DNA of 37,587 nucleotides from an uncultured Alphaproteobacteria bacterium. Lineage in GTDB: Bacteria > Pseudomonadota > Alphaproteobacteria > CAAHEQ01 > UBA3637. The stretch lies in assembly GCA_944391565.1 (NCBI GenBank), contig CALXUB010000031.1, forward strand, positions 1 through 37,587. The letters run 5' to 3'. Positions within the stretch are counted from its first letter, which is position 1. Each line of letters starts with the position of its first letter. The position numbers were made by a program, and so were the translations under genes. Positions 7,330 through 15,106 of this stretch are shown here, piece by piece. Under the pieces are notes generated by a model. That model did no database searches. It worked only from the letters and a program-made list of their open reading frames with translations, and was not told the DNA's origin.

Positions 7330-8598
7330 TTAAGCAACAACTTGTGCATCGCGCAGCTGCACAATTTCTTCATCTGAATAACCCAAGCTTTTCAAAATCG
7401 GATCCGTGTCTTGTCCCAATAAAGGCGCCCCTTTAATTTGCGGCGTAAAATCAGAAAATTTCATAGGCATACCGACAGTCAAATATGAACCGCGCTCAAT
7501 TTGCGGCACTTCAACAATCGTGCCGTTTTGCCGCAAAGAAGCATCATTTTCGATTTCTTTCATGCTCAAAACCGGACCGCAGGGAACACCATATTTGCTT
7601 AAAGTTGCCACAACATCTTTTTTATCTTTGTCTATTGTGAACTTTTCAATTTCAGCATAAATTTCTTCCTTGACTTTATCACGTGCCTCAGCCGTATTAA
7701 ATTTAGGATCCGTCACCCATTCTGGTTTTCCAATTCCCTGACAGAACAAAGCAAAAGATTTCGGTTCATTTTGGATGACAATATACACATAAGCATTAGA
7801 ATCCGTTTCCCAACCTTTGCACTTATAACACCAACCGAGAACGCCGCCGCCCTCAATGTTTCCTGACCGCGGAACAGAATCGCCAAAACGATCATTCGGA
7901 TATTGAGGATAATTTGTCAAACGGCCAGTATGTTCCAAAATCTGTTGATCACGCAGCTTAACTCGGCAAAGGTTTAAAACCGACGCTTGCATGGACTGAC
8001 GAACCCACTGCCCCTGTCCTGTTTTATCTCGCTGGAGTAAGGCTGCCAACAATCCGATCAACAAATGCATGCCGGTATTACTGTCTCCGAGTGCGGCACC
8101 GGACTGTGTCGGCAGTGCATGTTCTCCTGTCCACCAACCTGTCGTCGAAGCGGCTCCGCCCGCACATTGGGCTATCGGTTCATAGCACTTCACATTAGCA
8201 TACGGAGAGTTTTCATCAAAACCAGTAATTGAACCATATACAATTCTGGGATTGATTTTATGCACCTCATCCCAAGAAAAACCAAGTTCCGCAGCAGCAC
8301 CGGGATGTAGATTTTCAACGAAAACATCAGCATCCTTTAACAGTTTTGTTAAAATCTCTTTTCCTTGAGCTGTTTTAACATTCAATCCCATAGAACGTTT
8401 GTTGCTGTTTAACTGCAAATAATAAAGCCCATCTAACCCCGGCATATCCAACAGTTCATGCCGGGTCGGATCTCCGCCACCGGGTCGTTCGATTTTAATA
8501 ACTTCCGCCCCAAACCAGGCCAACATTTGTGTACAAGAGGGACCTGATTGAACTTCCGTCATATCAATGACTTTAATTCCTTCTAATGGTGATGCCAT
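7330..8598 (-). CDS. frc: Formyl-CoA:oxalate CoA-transferase
   Basis: This is a 422-residue class III CoA-transferase that moves CoA from formyl-CoA to oxalate, the first step of oxalyl-CoA-dependent oxalate breakdown and acid resistance. It is full length and very similar along its length to E. coli YfdW/Frc: [20 protein letters not shown] at the N-terminus, the catalytic Asp at about residue 172 in [14 protein letters not shown], the glycine loop [11 protein letters not shown], and [14 protein letters not shown]. The ribosome-binding site is AAGGAG. The partner decarboxylase gene downstream is destroyed, so unless another oxc exists elsewhere the pathway is broken. Promoter and operator-like dyads lie upstream. 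Confidence 0.96.
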   Translation of the reverse strand: MASPLEGIKVIDMTEVQSGPSCTQMLAWFGAEVIKIERPGGGDPTRHELLDMPGLDGLYYLQLNSNKRSMGLNVKTAQGKEILTKLLKDADVFVENLHPGAAAELGFSWDEVHKINPRIVYGSITGFDENSPYANVKCYEPIAQCAGGAASTTGWWTGEHALPTQSGAALGDSNTGMHLLIGLLAALLQRDKTGQGQWVRQSMQASVLNLCRVKLRDQQILEHTGRLTNYPQYPNDRFGDSVPRSGNIEGGGVLGWCYKCKGWETDSNAYVYIVIQNEPKSFALFCQGIGKPEWVTDPKFNTAEARDKVKEEIYAEIEKFTIDKDKKDVVATLSKYGVPCGPVLSMKEIENDASLRQNGTIVEVPQIERGSYLTVGMPMKFSDFTPQIKGAPLLGQDTDPILKSLGYSDEEIVQLRDAQVVA

Positions 8599-8665
8599 TT
8601 TTTTCTCCTTTTTTTGAGTTGCTCTTCTTAATTGAAATAAGGAGAAAATAGGATTTTAAAAGATG

Positions 8666-8711
8666 TATCAAAGTTGATATAAACGCATTTTAGGTGACAT
8701 ATCAAAGTTAT
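8666..8711 (-). promoter_or_regulatory. frc promoter with operator-like dyads
   Basis: On the minus strand a -35-like TTGATA (8700-8705) is followed after 17 nt by TTATAT (8677-8682). The ten bases TATCAAAGTT occur twice on the plus strand, at 8666-8675 and 8700-8709. The first copy is part of a perfect dyad TATCAA-AG-TTGATA (8666-8679) that overlaps the -10 region; the second overlaps the -35. This layout suggests control by a dimeric regulator whose gene is not in the window. Confidence 0.5.
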
Positions 8712-8712
8712 G

Positions 8713-8740
8713 AAAAAGCCCCTCTGAAGAGGGGCTTTTT
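8713..8740 (-). terminator. Terminator of adhE
   Basis: A 12-bp perfect stem (AAAAAGCCCCTC with its complement) has a 4-nt loop and a U tract on both strands. It abuts the adhE stop codon and separates adhE from frc. Confidence 0.9.
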
Positions 8741-11386
8741 TTACTTCTTTTTGCTGTTTGCAATTTTAATCGGTTCACCATAGTATGCTTTTCGATAAAT
8801 TTCTTTTATTTCAGAAATCAACGGGTACCGTGCATTACCGTTGGTGCATTGATCGTCAAAAGCTTCTTCTGACAGTTCATCCAAACGATCGAAAAATTCT
8901 TTTTCGTTAATACCAACTTCCTTCAGAGACATGGGAACATTCATTTCTTTTTTCATTTGTTGAATGGAAGCAATTAAACGACGAACTTTTTCGTCCATAT
9001 CATCCGGACAATCATCAGCCAGCCGCAAAAAATCAGCCAAACGCCCATAGCGTCCCTTTACAAAAGGGTACTTATATTGGGGCATTAAACCTTGTTTAAC
9101 CGGATTATCCGTTGCATTAAACTCGATGACATAAGGCAGCAACACGGCATTGGCAAGTCCGTGCGCCACATGGTACATTGCTCCGATCTTATGTGCCATC
9201 GAATGACAGACACCCAAGAACGCATTTGCAAAAGCCATTCCAGCCAAAGTAGCAGCATAATGCATTTTTTCCCGTGCGATAGGATCGTTGGCACCTTCTT
9301 TGTATGAACGAACCAAATATTTATAAACCAATCGAATCGCCTCACATGCACTTCCATCAGTTAAATTCGTAGCAAAAACAGAAGTGTAAGCCTCAATTCC
9401 GTGCGTCAAAACATCCAATCCGGAAAAAGCCGTCAACCCCTTCGGCATGCTCATGACAAAATCAGGATCCACAATGGCCATATCGGGCGTTAATGCATAA
9501 TCCGTAATCGGATATTTTTGTCCGGTTGTATCGTCTGTAATCACTGTAAAAGGAGTCACTTCGGAACCGGTACCGGACGTTGTCGGTATCGCAACCATTA
9601 TTGCTTTGTTGCCAAGCTTCGGCACTGTACAAATCCGTTTTCGAATATCCATAAAACGCATGGTAATGTCATCGAATTTCAATTCTGGCTGCTCATACAT
9701 CAACCAAATAATCTTGGCTGCATCCATCGGAGAACCACCACCCAGTGAAATAAACACATCCGGTTGATAGTTGCGCACCATTTCCAACGCCTCATGCACA
9801 TTAGACAAATCCGGATCGGGTCGAACATTGCTATAGACTTCCACCTGCATATCCAAATCTTCCAAAATCTTTTCAAGACGCGCGACATGCCCGATGTCTT
9901 CCATTGTCTTGTCCGTGACCAAAAAAGCCTTTTTACGCCCCTTTAATTCAGCCAACGCTTGGCTGACACAGCCCGGTTTAAAGTAGATTTTAGGCGGTAC
10001 TTTAAACCACAACATATTTTCACGTCTTTCCGCCACTGTTTTTGTATTCATCAGATGTTTCACCCCTATGTTTTCACTGACTGAGTTTCCGCCCCAAGAT
10101 CCGCAGCCCAATGTCAAAGACGGCGGCAATTTAAAGTTATAAACGTCTCCGATGGCGCCTTGCGCTGCCGGCATATTAATTAACGTCCGCCCTGTTGTCA
10201 TAGTCTTTTGGAACAATTCAATATGCGGATGATTTAATTCACTCGTATATAAAACAGATGTATGACCGGCTCCCCCCAGCTCAATCAATTTCTGCGCTTT
10301 TTCAACAGCTTCTTCAAAAGTTTTTGTTTTATAAAAAGCCAAAACAGGCGACAATTTTTCATGTGCAAACGGATTGGAAATATCAACAACATCCGTTTCA
10401 GCAATCAAAACTTTTGTCAACGGATCAACTTTAAAACCAGCCAACTCAGCAATTTTTGCTGCCGATTGTCCGACAATCTGGTTATTCAACTTACCGTCTT
10501 TAAACAAAACTTTTTTCAATTTTTGTTTTTCAGCTTCCGTCACGAAATAGCAACCTCTTTTGATAAACTCGGCCTTAGCAGCTTCATAAACCGGTTGTTC
10601 CACCAAAACAGCCTGTTCAGAAGCACAAATCATTCCATTATCAAATGTCTTGCTCATAATAATAGACGAAACAGCCATTTTCATATTAGCCGTTGTATCA
10701 ATCACGACAGGCGTATTGCCCGCACCGACTCCGATGGCCGGATTACCGGAACTGTACGCGGCTTTCACCATTCCGGGGCCACCTGTTGCCAAAATCAAGG
10801 CAATATTTTTATGTTTCATCAAATAACCGGTCAATTCAGGCGTCGGTTCGTCAACCCAAGAAATGATATCTTGAGGAGCACCAGCCGCAACGGCAGCCTC
10901 CAAAACAATTTTTGCAGCCTCGTTTGTGCACTTTTTAGCCCGAGGATGAGGTGCAAAAATAATCGCATTTCGGGTTTTCAATGCCAAAAGAGATTTAAAA
11001 ATAGCCGTCGAAGTCGGATTCGTTGTCGGAATGATACCGGCAATAATACCGATCGGTTCTGCGATTTGACGATAACCGGAGGCTTCATCATCGCATATGA
11101 CTCCGCATGTTTTTGTATCTTTATAACTGTTATAAATATATTCGGCAGCAAAATGATTTTTAATCACCTTATCTTCAACAATACCCATCCCCGTCTCTGC
11201 TACCGCCATTTTAGACAAAGGAATACGAGCTGCTGAAGCTGCTTTCGCTGCTGCTTGAAAAATAGCATCCACTTGTTCCTGTGTATAGTGTGCAAATTTT
11301 TCTTGTGCCGCCTTGGCTTTAGCCACCAGCGTATCTACAATTTTCTCTGCTTTTAACAAAGCCTCATTCGTTTCTTTTTCTGACAT
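8741..11386 (-). CDS. adhE: Bifunctional aldehyde-alcohol dehydrogenase
   Basis: This is an 881-residue protein that reduces acetyl-CoA to acetaldehyde and then ethanol, regenerating NAD+ in fermentation. The start at 11386 is chosen over 11446 because GGAGGAG lies just upstream and MSEKETNEALL matches the family N-terminus. The N-terminal acylating aldehyde dehydrogenase domain (about 1-440) has the catalytic Cys at about residue 254 (NGMICASEQAV). A linker (ENMLWFKVPPKIYFKPG) leads to the iron-dependent alcohol dehydrogenase domain, with metal-binding positions in GLDVLTHGIEAYTS and GVCHSMAHKIGAMYHVAHG. Length and order match E. coli AdhE (891). It is monocistronic with its own promoter and terminator, and indicates anaerobic mixed-acid-type metabolism. 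Confidence 0.97.
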   Translation of the reverse strand: MSEKETNEALLKAEKIVDTLVAKAKAAQEKFAHYTQEQVDAIFQAAAKAASAARIPLSKMAVAETGMGIVEDKVIKNHFAAEYIYNSYKDTKTCGVICDDEASGYRQIAEPIGIIAGIIPTTNPTSTAIFKSLLALKTRNAIIFAPHPRAKKCTNEAAKIVLEAAVAAGAPQDIISWVDEPTPELTGYLMKHKNIALILATGGPGMVKAAYSSGNPAIGVGAGNTPVVIDTTANMKMAVSSIIMSKTFDNGMICASEQAVLVEQPVYEAAKAEFIKRGCYFVTEAEKQKLKKVLFKDGKLNNQIVGQSAAKIAELAGFKVDPLTKVLIAETDVVDISNPFAHEKLSPVLAFYKTKTFEEAVEKAQKLIELGGAGHTSVLYTSELNHPHIELFQKTMTTGRTLINMPAAQGAIGDVYNFKLPPSLTLGCGSWGGNSVSENIGVKHLMNTKTVAERRENMLWFKVPPKIYFKPGCVSQALAELKGRKKAFLVTDKTMEDIGHVARLEKILEDLDMQVEVYSNVRPDPDLSNVHEALEMVRNYQPDVFISLGGGSPMDAAKIIWLMYEQPELKFDDITMRFMDIRKRICTVPKLGNKAIMVAIPTTSGTGSEVTPFTVITDDTTGQKYPITDYALTPDMAIVDPDFVMSMPKGLTAFSGLDVLTHGIEAYTSVFATNLTDGSACEAIRLVYKYLVRSYKEGANDPIAREKMHYAATLAGMAFANAFLGVCHSMAHKIGAMYHVAHGLANAVLLPYVIEFNATDNPVKQGLMPQYKYPFVKGRYGRLADFLRLADDCPDDMDEKVRRLIASIQQMKKEMNVPMSLKEVGINEKEFFDRLDELSEEAFDDQCTNGNARYPLISEIKEIYRKAYYGEPIKIANSKKK

Positions 11387-11417
11387 CTCTTGTCTCCTCC
11401 TTCTTCTTATGAGATTT

Positions 11418-11446
11418 ATTATAAAAAAGCGGAGCAAAAAGCGCAA
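11418..11446 (-). promoter_or_regulatory. Promoter of adhE
   Basis: On the minus strand TTGCGC (11441-11446) is followed after 17 nt by a perfect TATAAT (11418-11423), about 32 nt before the adhE start. Confidence 0.6.
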
Positions 11447-11488
11447 GCAAAAAGATAAAAAAATATCCGAAAATAAAAAGAATCCTTT

Positions 11489-12652
11489 TTAATCAGCAAC
11501 AAAGCTGAAGTCATGTGTTTTTTCGCGTTTTTCTTCCCACTCGCCGGCTTTGTTTAAGTCGTCCAATGGTGTTTCCTTGTCTTCCAGCACCAATCGAGCA
11601 TTCAACTCATTGCGCTCCATAAAAGCCCGCATATAGGCTTTCCGCGGATCTCCCCACAAAATCATTTGATCATAATTGGGTTTGCCATATTTTTCAAACA
11701 CAAGTTTCCAAAAAATATCGCGCCGATTCGTTTTTTTGACAATGTCTTTATAGGAAGTTCCCAAAGAGTTGTCTCCAAATCCCGTATAATCTACCTTAAA
11801 AGCTTTGTTTCCTGTCAACGGTGAACCAAATAAAACGGTTATTTTTTCTTTCGAATCAACTTTATCAAATGTTAATTCGGAAACATAATAGACTTCATCC
11901 TGTTTCGCACGATCGCGAACACATTCATGAATCAAACGTGTTTGATATAATCCTCCGGCCCGACATTCGTTTTCAAAGTTAGCTGTCATAAAAGCTGGAA
12001 TAGCATAAGAAATATTTGCCAAAACAAATCCATTTTCCTGAGCAGCATCAATCGCTTCTTGCGGTTCCATATAAAGCTTTAAACCAGCAATGTTAAACTT
12101 AGAAACATCCGGAGCAGACGATAAAACCGTAGGCACCAGCTGTGCCATAGAAGGCTGTTGAACCGGAGCAATCACTGGAGAGGGCGCAATCGAAGATGCA
12201 GTAGTCCTTGCAGGTGTTGTTTCTTTGGGGGCTGAAGGAGCTGAAGTGTTATTTTCTTCGGCATTTTCTTGTTCTTCAGCAACAGGCTTTTCATCTGTTT
12301 CAATCGGTACAATATCAATCTTGCGTTCTGAAATGGGCATCAATGGTGTCACAAGAGGCTCATTTTTTTTAGGAAGTGGACGAAGCCCCTGAACCTGCAT
12401 CGGCTGAGTAAAAGGAGCAGACACTTGTCCCGACGATGTTGACATTCCGACCGGCACCTGCACGGCCGGTGCCAACTTTAATGAATCGACAGGTCTGGCT
12501 TCGGAACCGACATTAGGTCTTAATGCAGTCCTCGTTTGTGAAGCAGCCGGTGTTTCTTCTGCTGCAAACAAAGGAATATCAAGCTCTTGAGCGGCGACAG
12601 CCCCTACAGAAGCACAAAAAAGCGAAAGAATAAAAAAAGGTATCCGTTTCAT
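11489..12652 (-). CDS. Secreted protein of unknown function with a Pro/Ala-rich linker
   Basis: This is a 387-residue protein with a signal peptide (MKRIPFFILSLFCASVGAVA, cleaved before AQE). Residues about 25-180 are low-complexity, rich in Pro, Ala, Thr, Ser and Glu, as in a periplasmic spacer. Residues about 190-370 form a compact domain beginning FNIAGLKLYMEPQEAIDAAQ, with two Cys (NECRAGG and HECVRD) that could form a disulfide, and a later KYGKPNYDQMILWGDPRKAY. The 'G-L-x-L-x-M-x-x-x-E-A' opening is common in periplasmic domains that start with a paired helix, but I cannot name a family. It is divergent from the LOG-mla operon, from which it is separated by about 100 nt. Confidence 0.7.
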   Translation of the reverse strand: MKRIPFFILSLFCASVGAVAAQELDIPLFAAEETPAASQTRTALRPNVGSEARPVDSLKLAPAVQVPVGMSTSSGQVSAPFTQPMQVQGLRPLPKKNEPLVTPLMPISERKIDIVPIETDEKPVAEEQENAEENNTSAPSAPKETTPARTTASSIAPSPVIAPVQQPSMAQLVPTVLSSAPDVSKFNIAGLKLYMEPQEAIDAAQENGFVLANISYAIPAFMTANFENECRAGGLYQTRLIHECVRDRAKQDEVYYVSELTFDKVDSKEKITVLFGSPLTGNKAFKVDYTGFGDNSLGTSYKDIVKKTNRRDIFWKLVFEKYGKPNYDQMILWGDPRKAYMRAFMERNELNARLVLEDKETPLDDLNKAGEWEEKREKTHDFSFVAD

Positions 12653-12753
12653 GGTTGTCTTTTCCGTTTTTTAGTGTTATTTATACTTTATATTTGTATC
12701 ATATAAGCAAAAAATGAACAAACAATAAATATTTTTAAGAAAAAAGAGAAAAA

Positions 12754-13347
12754 ATGAAAAATTTAAAAAAATTATGCGTTTTTTGTGGAACTCGTCCCGG
12801 AAATACGCCCATTTATGAAGATACGGCTCGTGAGCTAGGTGCAAAAATGGCACATAACCATATTGAACTTGTTTATGGCGCAGGGGGCACCGGTGTCATG
12901 AAAGCTGTTGCGGAGGGCTGCAAAATGGCCGGCGGCCGTGTCACAGGGATGACGATTCAAAAATTATTTGACATTGAGCGCCCTGATTTGATGAAAAATA
13001 AATTGGATGATTTAAAAGTATATGAAAAGCTGTTCGCTCGCAAAGTCGCTATGACCGCGGTCTCAGATGCTTTTTGTGTTTTGCCGGGCGGATTGGGAAC
13101 ACTGGATGAACTCTTTGAACTGATGGTTTTAAAGCAATTGGGCATATTAGATAAACCGATTGTTATCCTAAACGTCAATGACTTCTTTGATGGTTTAAAA
13201 TTTTTGCTTCATCAGTTTATTCGCGATGGTTTTATCAAACCGCATCATGCAGAAACCATTATTTTTGTTAAAACGGTTGATGACGTTTTAACGACAATTG
13301 AAAATGAGCTGCAAAAAATAACTTGTCAAAAAGAAAAAAGCTTTTAA
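12754..13347 (+). CDS. LOG-family nucleotide 5'-monophosphate phosphoribohydrolase
   Basis: This is a 197-residue Rossmann-fold protein of the LOG (TIGR00730) type, long misannotated as lysine decarboxylase. Members cleave the N-glycosidic bond of (cytokinin-like) nucleoside monophosphates. The signatures are FCGTRPGNTPIYEDTARELG at the N-terminus, VYGAGGTGVMKAVAEG, ARKVAMT, and the hallmark LPGGLGTLDELFEL. It starts the plus-strand operon with mlaA (23 nt gap) and mlaC. The physiological substrate in bacteria without cytokinins is usually purine nucleotide turnover; this is family knowledge, not visible here. Confidence 0.88.
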   Translation: MKNLKKLCVFCGTRPGNTPIYEDTARELGAKMAHNHIELVYGAGGTGVMKAVAEGCKMAGGRVTGMTIQKLFDIERPDLMKNKLDDLKVYEKLFARKVAMTAVSDAFCVLPGGLGTLDELFELMVLKQLGILDKPIVILNVNDFFDGLKFLLHQFIRDGFIKPHHAETIIFVKTVDDVLTTIENELQKITCQKEKSF

Positions 13348-13370
13348 AGTAGGCTAAAAAGGAAAAAGAA

Positions 13371-14180
13371 ATGCAGTTTAAAAGCTTTGATATACGAAAA
13401 AGTCTTTTGTTTTTATTGATGGCTTGTGTTTTAACAGGCTGCATGACCCCGAAACCGACCGATCCGGAGGCACTCAAAGCTTATGAAGAACTCAACGATC
13501 CTTTGGAACCATATAACCGAGCCGCAACGGATTTTAACTTTTTCCTGAATACGTATTTGTTCCGACCTTTTGATAAAATCTACCGCTTTATTTTACCGGA
13601 GCCTGTTCGGACCGGTATATCTAATTTTGCCGACAACTTAAAACAGCCCTATATCTTTGTAAATGCTTTGCTGCAGGGAGATTTTGATGACAGCGCGCAG
13701 ACATTTGGACGTTTTTTTACAAATACAACTTTGGGAATCGGAGGGTTGTTTGACGTTGCTACATATTTTGAAATCAAAGCACCCAAAAAAGATTTCGGAC
13801 AAACGCTTTATAAATGGGGGGTCACGAATGACGGCCCATACCTGGTTTTACCGGTCATAGGTCCTTCCAATGCACGAGACACGATTGGAATGGGTATCGG
13901 TTTCTTCATCGATCCACTTGATTGGGCTTTGCCGAAAGCCAAGGATCACTTGCTATGGTATCGTTATGGTATTCAGCTTGTAGACAGTGCCGATAAGGCA
14001 ACCGATTTGCTGTGGAATATTGAACAAACCTCAATTGATCCTTATGTGACGCTCAGAACTTATTATCGACAAAATCGCAATAAGTTCCTGCGTGGTGAAG
14101 AAGCTGCTAAAGAAAGTTATAATTTCAGCTTTGATGATGATGACGATTTTGAAGACGTCGAAGAATACGAACTTGAGTAA
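13371..14180 (+). CDS. mlaA: MlaA/VacJ-family outer-membrane lipoprotein
   Basis: This is a 269-residue protein with a lipoprotein signal peptide whose lipobox LTGC places the acylated Cys at about residue 24. The family signature NDPLEPYNRA follows at about residue 42, then FRPFDKIYRF, FTNTTLGIGGLFDVA, DFGQTLYKWGV and GPYLVLPVIGPSNARDTIG. MlaA extracts mislocalised phospholipids from the outer leaflet of the outer membrane and passes them to MlaC. The next gene is mlaC, as expected. It ends in a strongly acidic tail (DDDDDFEDVEEYELE) that is not part of the core fold. Confidence 0.95.
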   Translation: MQFKSFDIRKSLLFLLMACVLTGCMTPKPTDPEALKAYEELNDPLEPYNRAATDFNFFLNTYLFRPFDKIYRFILPEPVRTGISNFADNLKQPYIFVNALLQGDFDDSAQTFGRFFTNTTLGIGGLFDVATYFEIKAPKKDFGQTLYKWGVTNDGPYLVLPVIGPSNARDTIGMGIGFFIDPLDWALPKAKDHLLWYRYGIQLVDSADKATDLLWNIEQTSIDPYVTLRTYYRQNRNKFLRGEEAAKESYNFSFDDDDDFEDVEEYELE

Positions 14181-14191
14181 GAGGAATGAAA

Positions 14192-14797
14192 ATGAAAAAA
14201 ATTTTATTGGTTTTATGTGGTTTAGTATGGATGATCACTTCCGCTCATGCAGCAGAAACACCATCAACGGCTTTTGTACATCAGCTGGCAGATGAAATCA
14301 TTACGAATGTTCTGACTTCCAAAGACACACAAGCTCAAAAAACAGAACGTTTTGAAAAATATTTCTTAAAAGCATTAGACACTCAAACAATCGGTAAATT
14401 CGTGCTGGGACGGTTTTGGAGGACAGCTTCCCCTGAAGAAAGAAACGCTTTTATCAATGCTTTTACGGACATGGCCCTGAAAAGCTGGGCTGACAAGTTT
14501 AACTTGTATACCGGTCAGCAGATTACTTTCCTGAGTGAACAGCCTGCAGAAGGGAAAAACCAAGTCTATGTTGTCAGCCAAATCCAAAACGATCCCAACC
14601 CGGTGCAAGTTTTATGGCGTGTCCAGGAAAAAAACGGAACTTATCAAATTGTTGATATTATCATTGAAGGCGTCAGCATGGTTCTGAGTTATCGGAATGA
14701 ATACACCTCTTTCCTTCAGAATCATACTCTTACCGAATTGACGGATAAGCTTCAAAAACAAGCGGATTCTTTTGTCGTTTCAAGCGGAAAGAAATAA
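14192..14797 (+). CDS. mlaC: MlaC-family periplasmic phospholipid-binding protein
   Basis: This is a 201-residue protein. Of two in-frame ATGs (14186 and 14192) the second has the better spacing from GAGGA. The signal peptide MKKILLVLCGLVWMITSAHA is cleaved before AE. The mature part fits the MlaC/Ttg2D family: FVHQLADEIITNVL, FVLGRFWRTASPEERNAFIN, and YQIVDIIIEGVSMVLSYRNE near the C-terminus. It shuttles phospholipids between MlaA and the inner-membrane MlaFEDB complex, whose genes are not in this window. It lies 11 nt after mlaA. Confidence 0.93.
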   Translation: MKKILLVLCGLVWMITSAHAAETPSTAFVHQLADEIITNVLTSKDTQAQKTERFEKYFLKALDTQTIGKFVLGRFWRTASPEERNAFINAFTDMALKSWADKFNLYTGQQITFLSEQPAEGKNQVYVVSQIQNDPNPVQVLWRVQEKNGTYQIVDIIIEGVSMVLSYRNEYTSFLQNHTLTELTDKLQKQADSFVVSSGKK

Positions 14798-14801
14798 TTT
14801 T

Positions 14802-15095
14802 TCAAGCATCTATTGTCGGAAGTTGTTGAAAATGCCCCTCAAGTATAGACGGTTCAACCGTTGAAAGGGGCATTATTTTTATATCAGACACGGAAGAAAA
14901 CAAGGATCCATTTCGACAAGCGTTAATTAAATCAATGAGATGAGAAGCTTCTCCACGAGCTGCAACTTCCACACGACCGTCTCGTACATTTCTAACCCAT
15001 CCGGAAAGTCTCAACGCAAAAGCGCGTTTCATTACATAATGCCGAAAGCCGACACCTTGAACATGCCCTTCAACAAAAAAGTGAACTGTTTCCAT
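14802..15095 (-). CDS. acyP: Acylphosphatase
   Basis: This is a 97-residue protein, the usual size for this enzyme, which hydrolyses acyl phosphates. It has both signatures: the phosphate-binding loop EGHVQGVGFRHYV with the catalytic Arg, and LSGWVRNVRDGRVEV with the catalytic Asn. It is the last gene of the minus-strand rarA-rlu-asmA-acyP unit, 11 nt after asmA. Its 3' end contains a long inverted repeat that appears to end the converging plus-strand mla transcript. Confidence 0.95.
   Translation of the reverse strand: METVHFFVEGHVQGVGFRHYVMKRAFALRLSGWVRNVRDGRVEVAARGEASHLIDLINACRNGSLFSSVSDIKIMPLSTVEPSILEGHFQQLPTIDA
14831..14879 (+). terminator. Terminator of the LOG-mlaA-mlaC operon inside acyP
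   Basis: AATGCCCCT (14831-14839) pairs with AGGGGCATT (14866-14874), enclosing a second stem ACGGTT/AACCGT (14849-14861). On the plus strand it is followed by ATTTTT. It lies within the last codons of the convergent acyP gene, 33 nt after the mlaC stop. Confidence 0.6.
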
Positions 15096-15106
15096 AAAAA
15101 AGCCTG

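Noticed and set aside
10262-11236. A 324-codon plus-strand frame opposite adhE
   Set aside because: It is an antisense shadow of the aldehyde dehydrogenase domain with Phe/Arg/Asn-rich composition, no ribosome-binding site and no recognisable motif.
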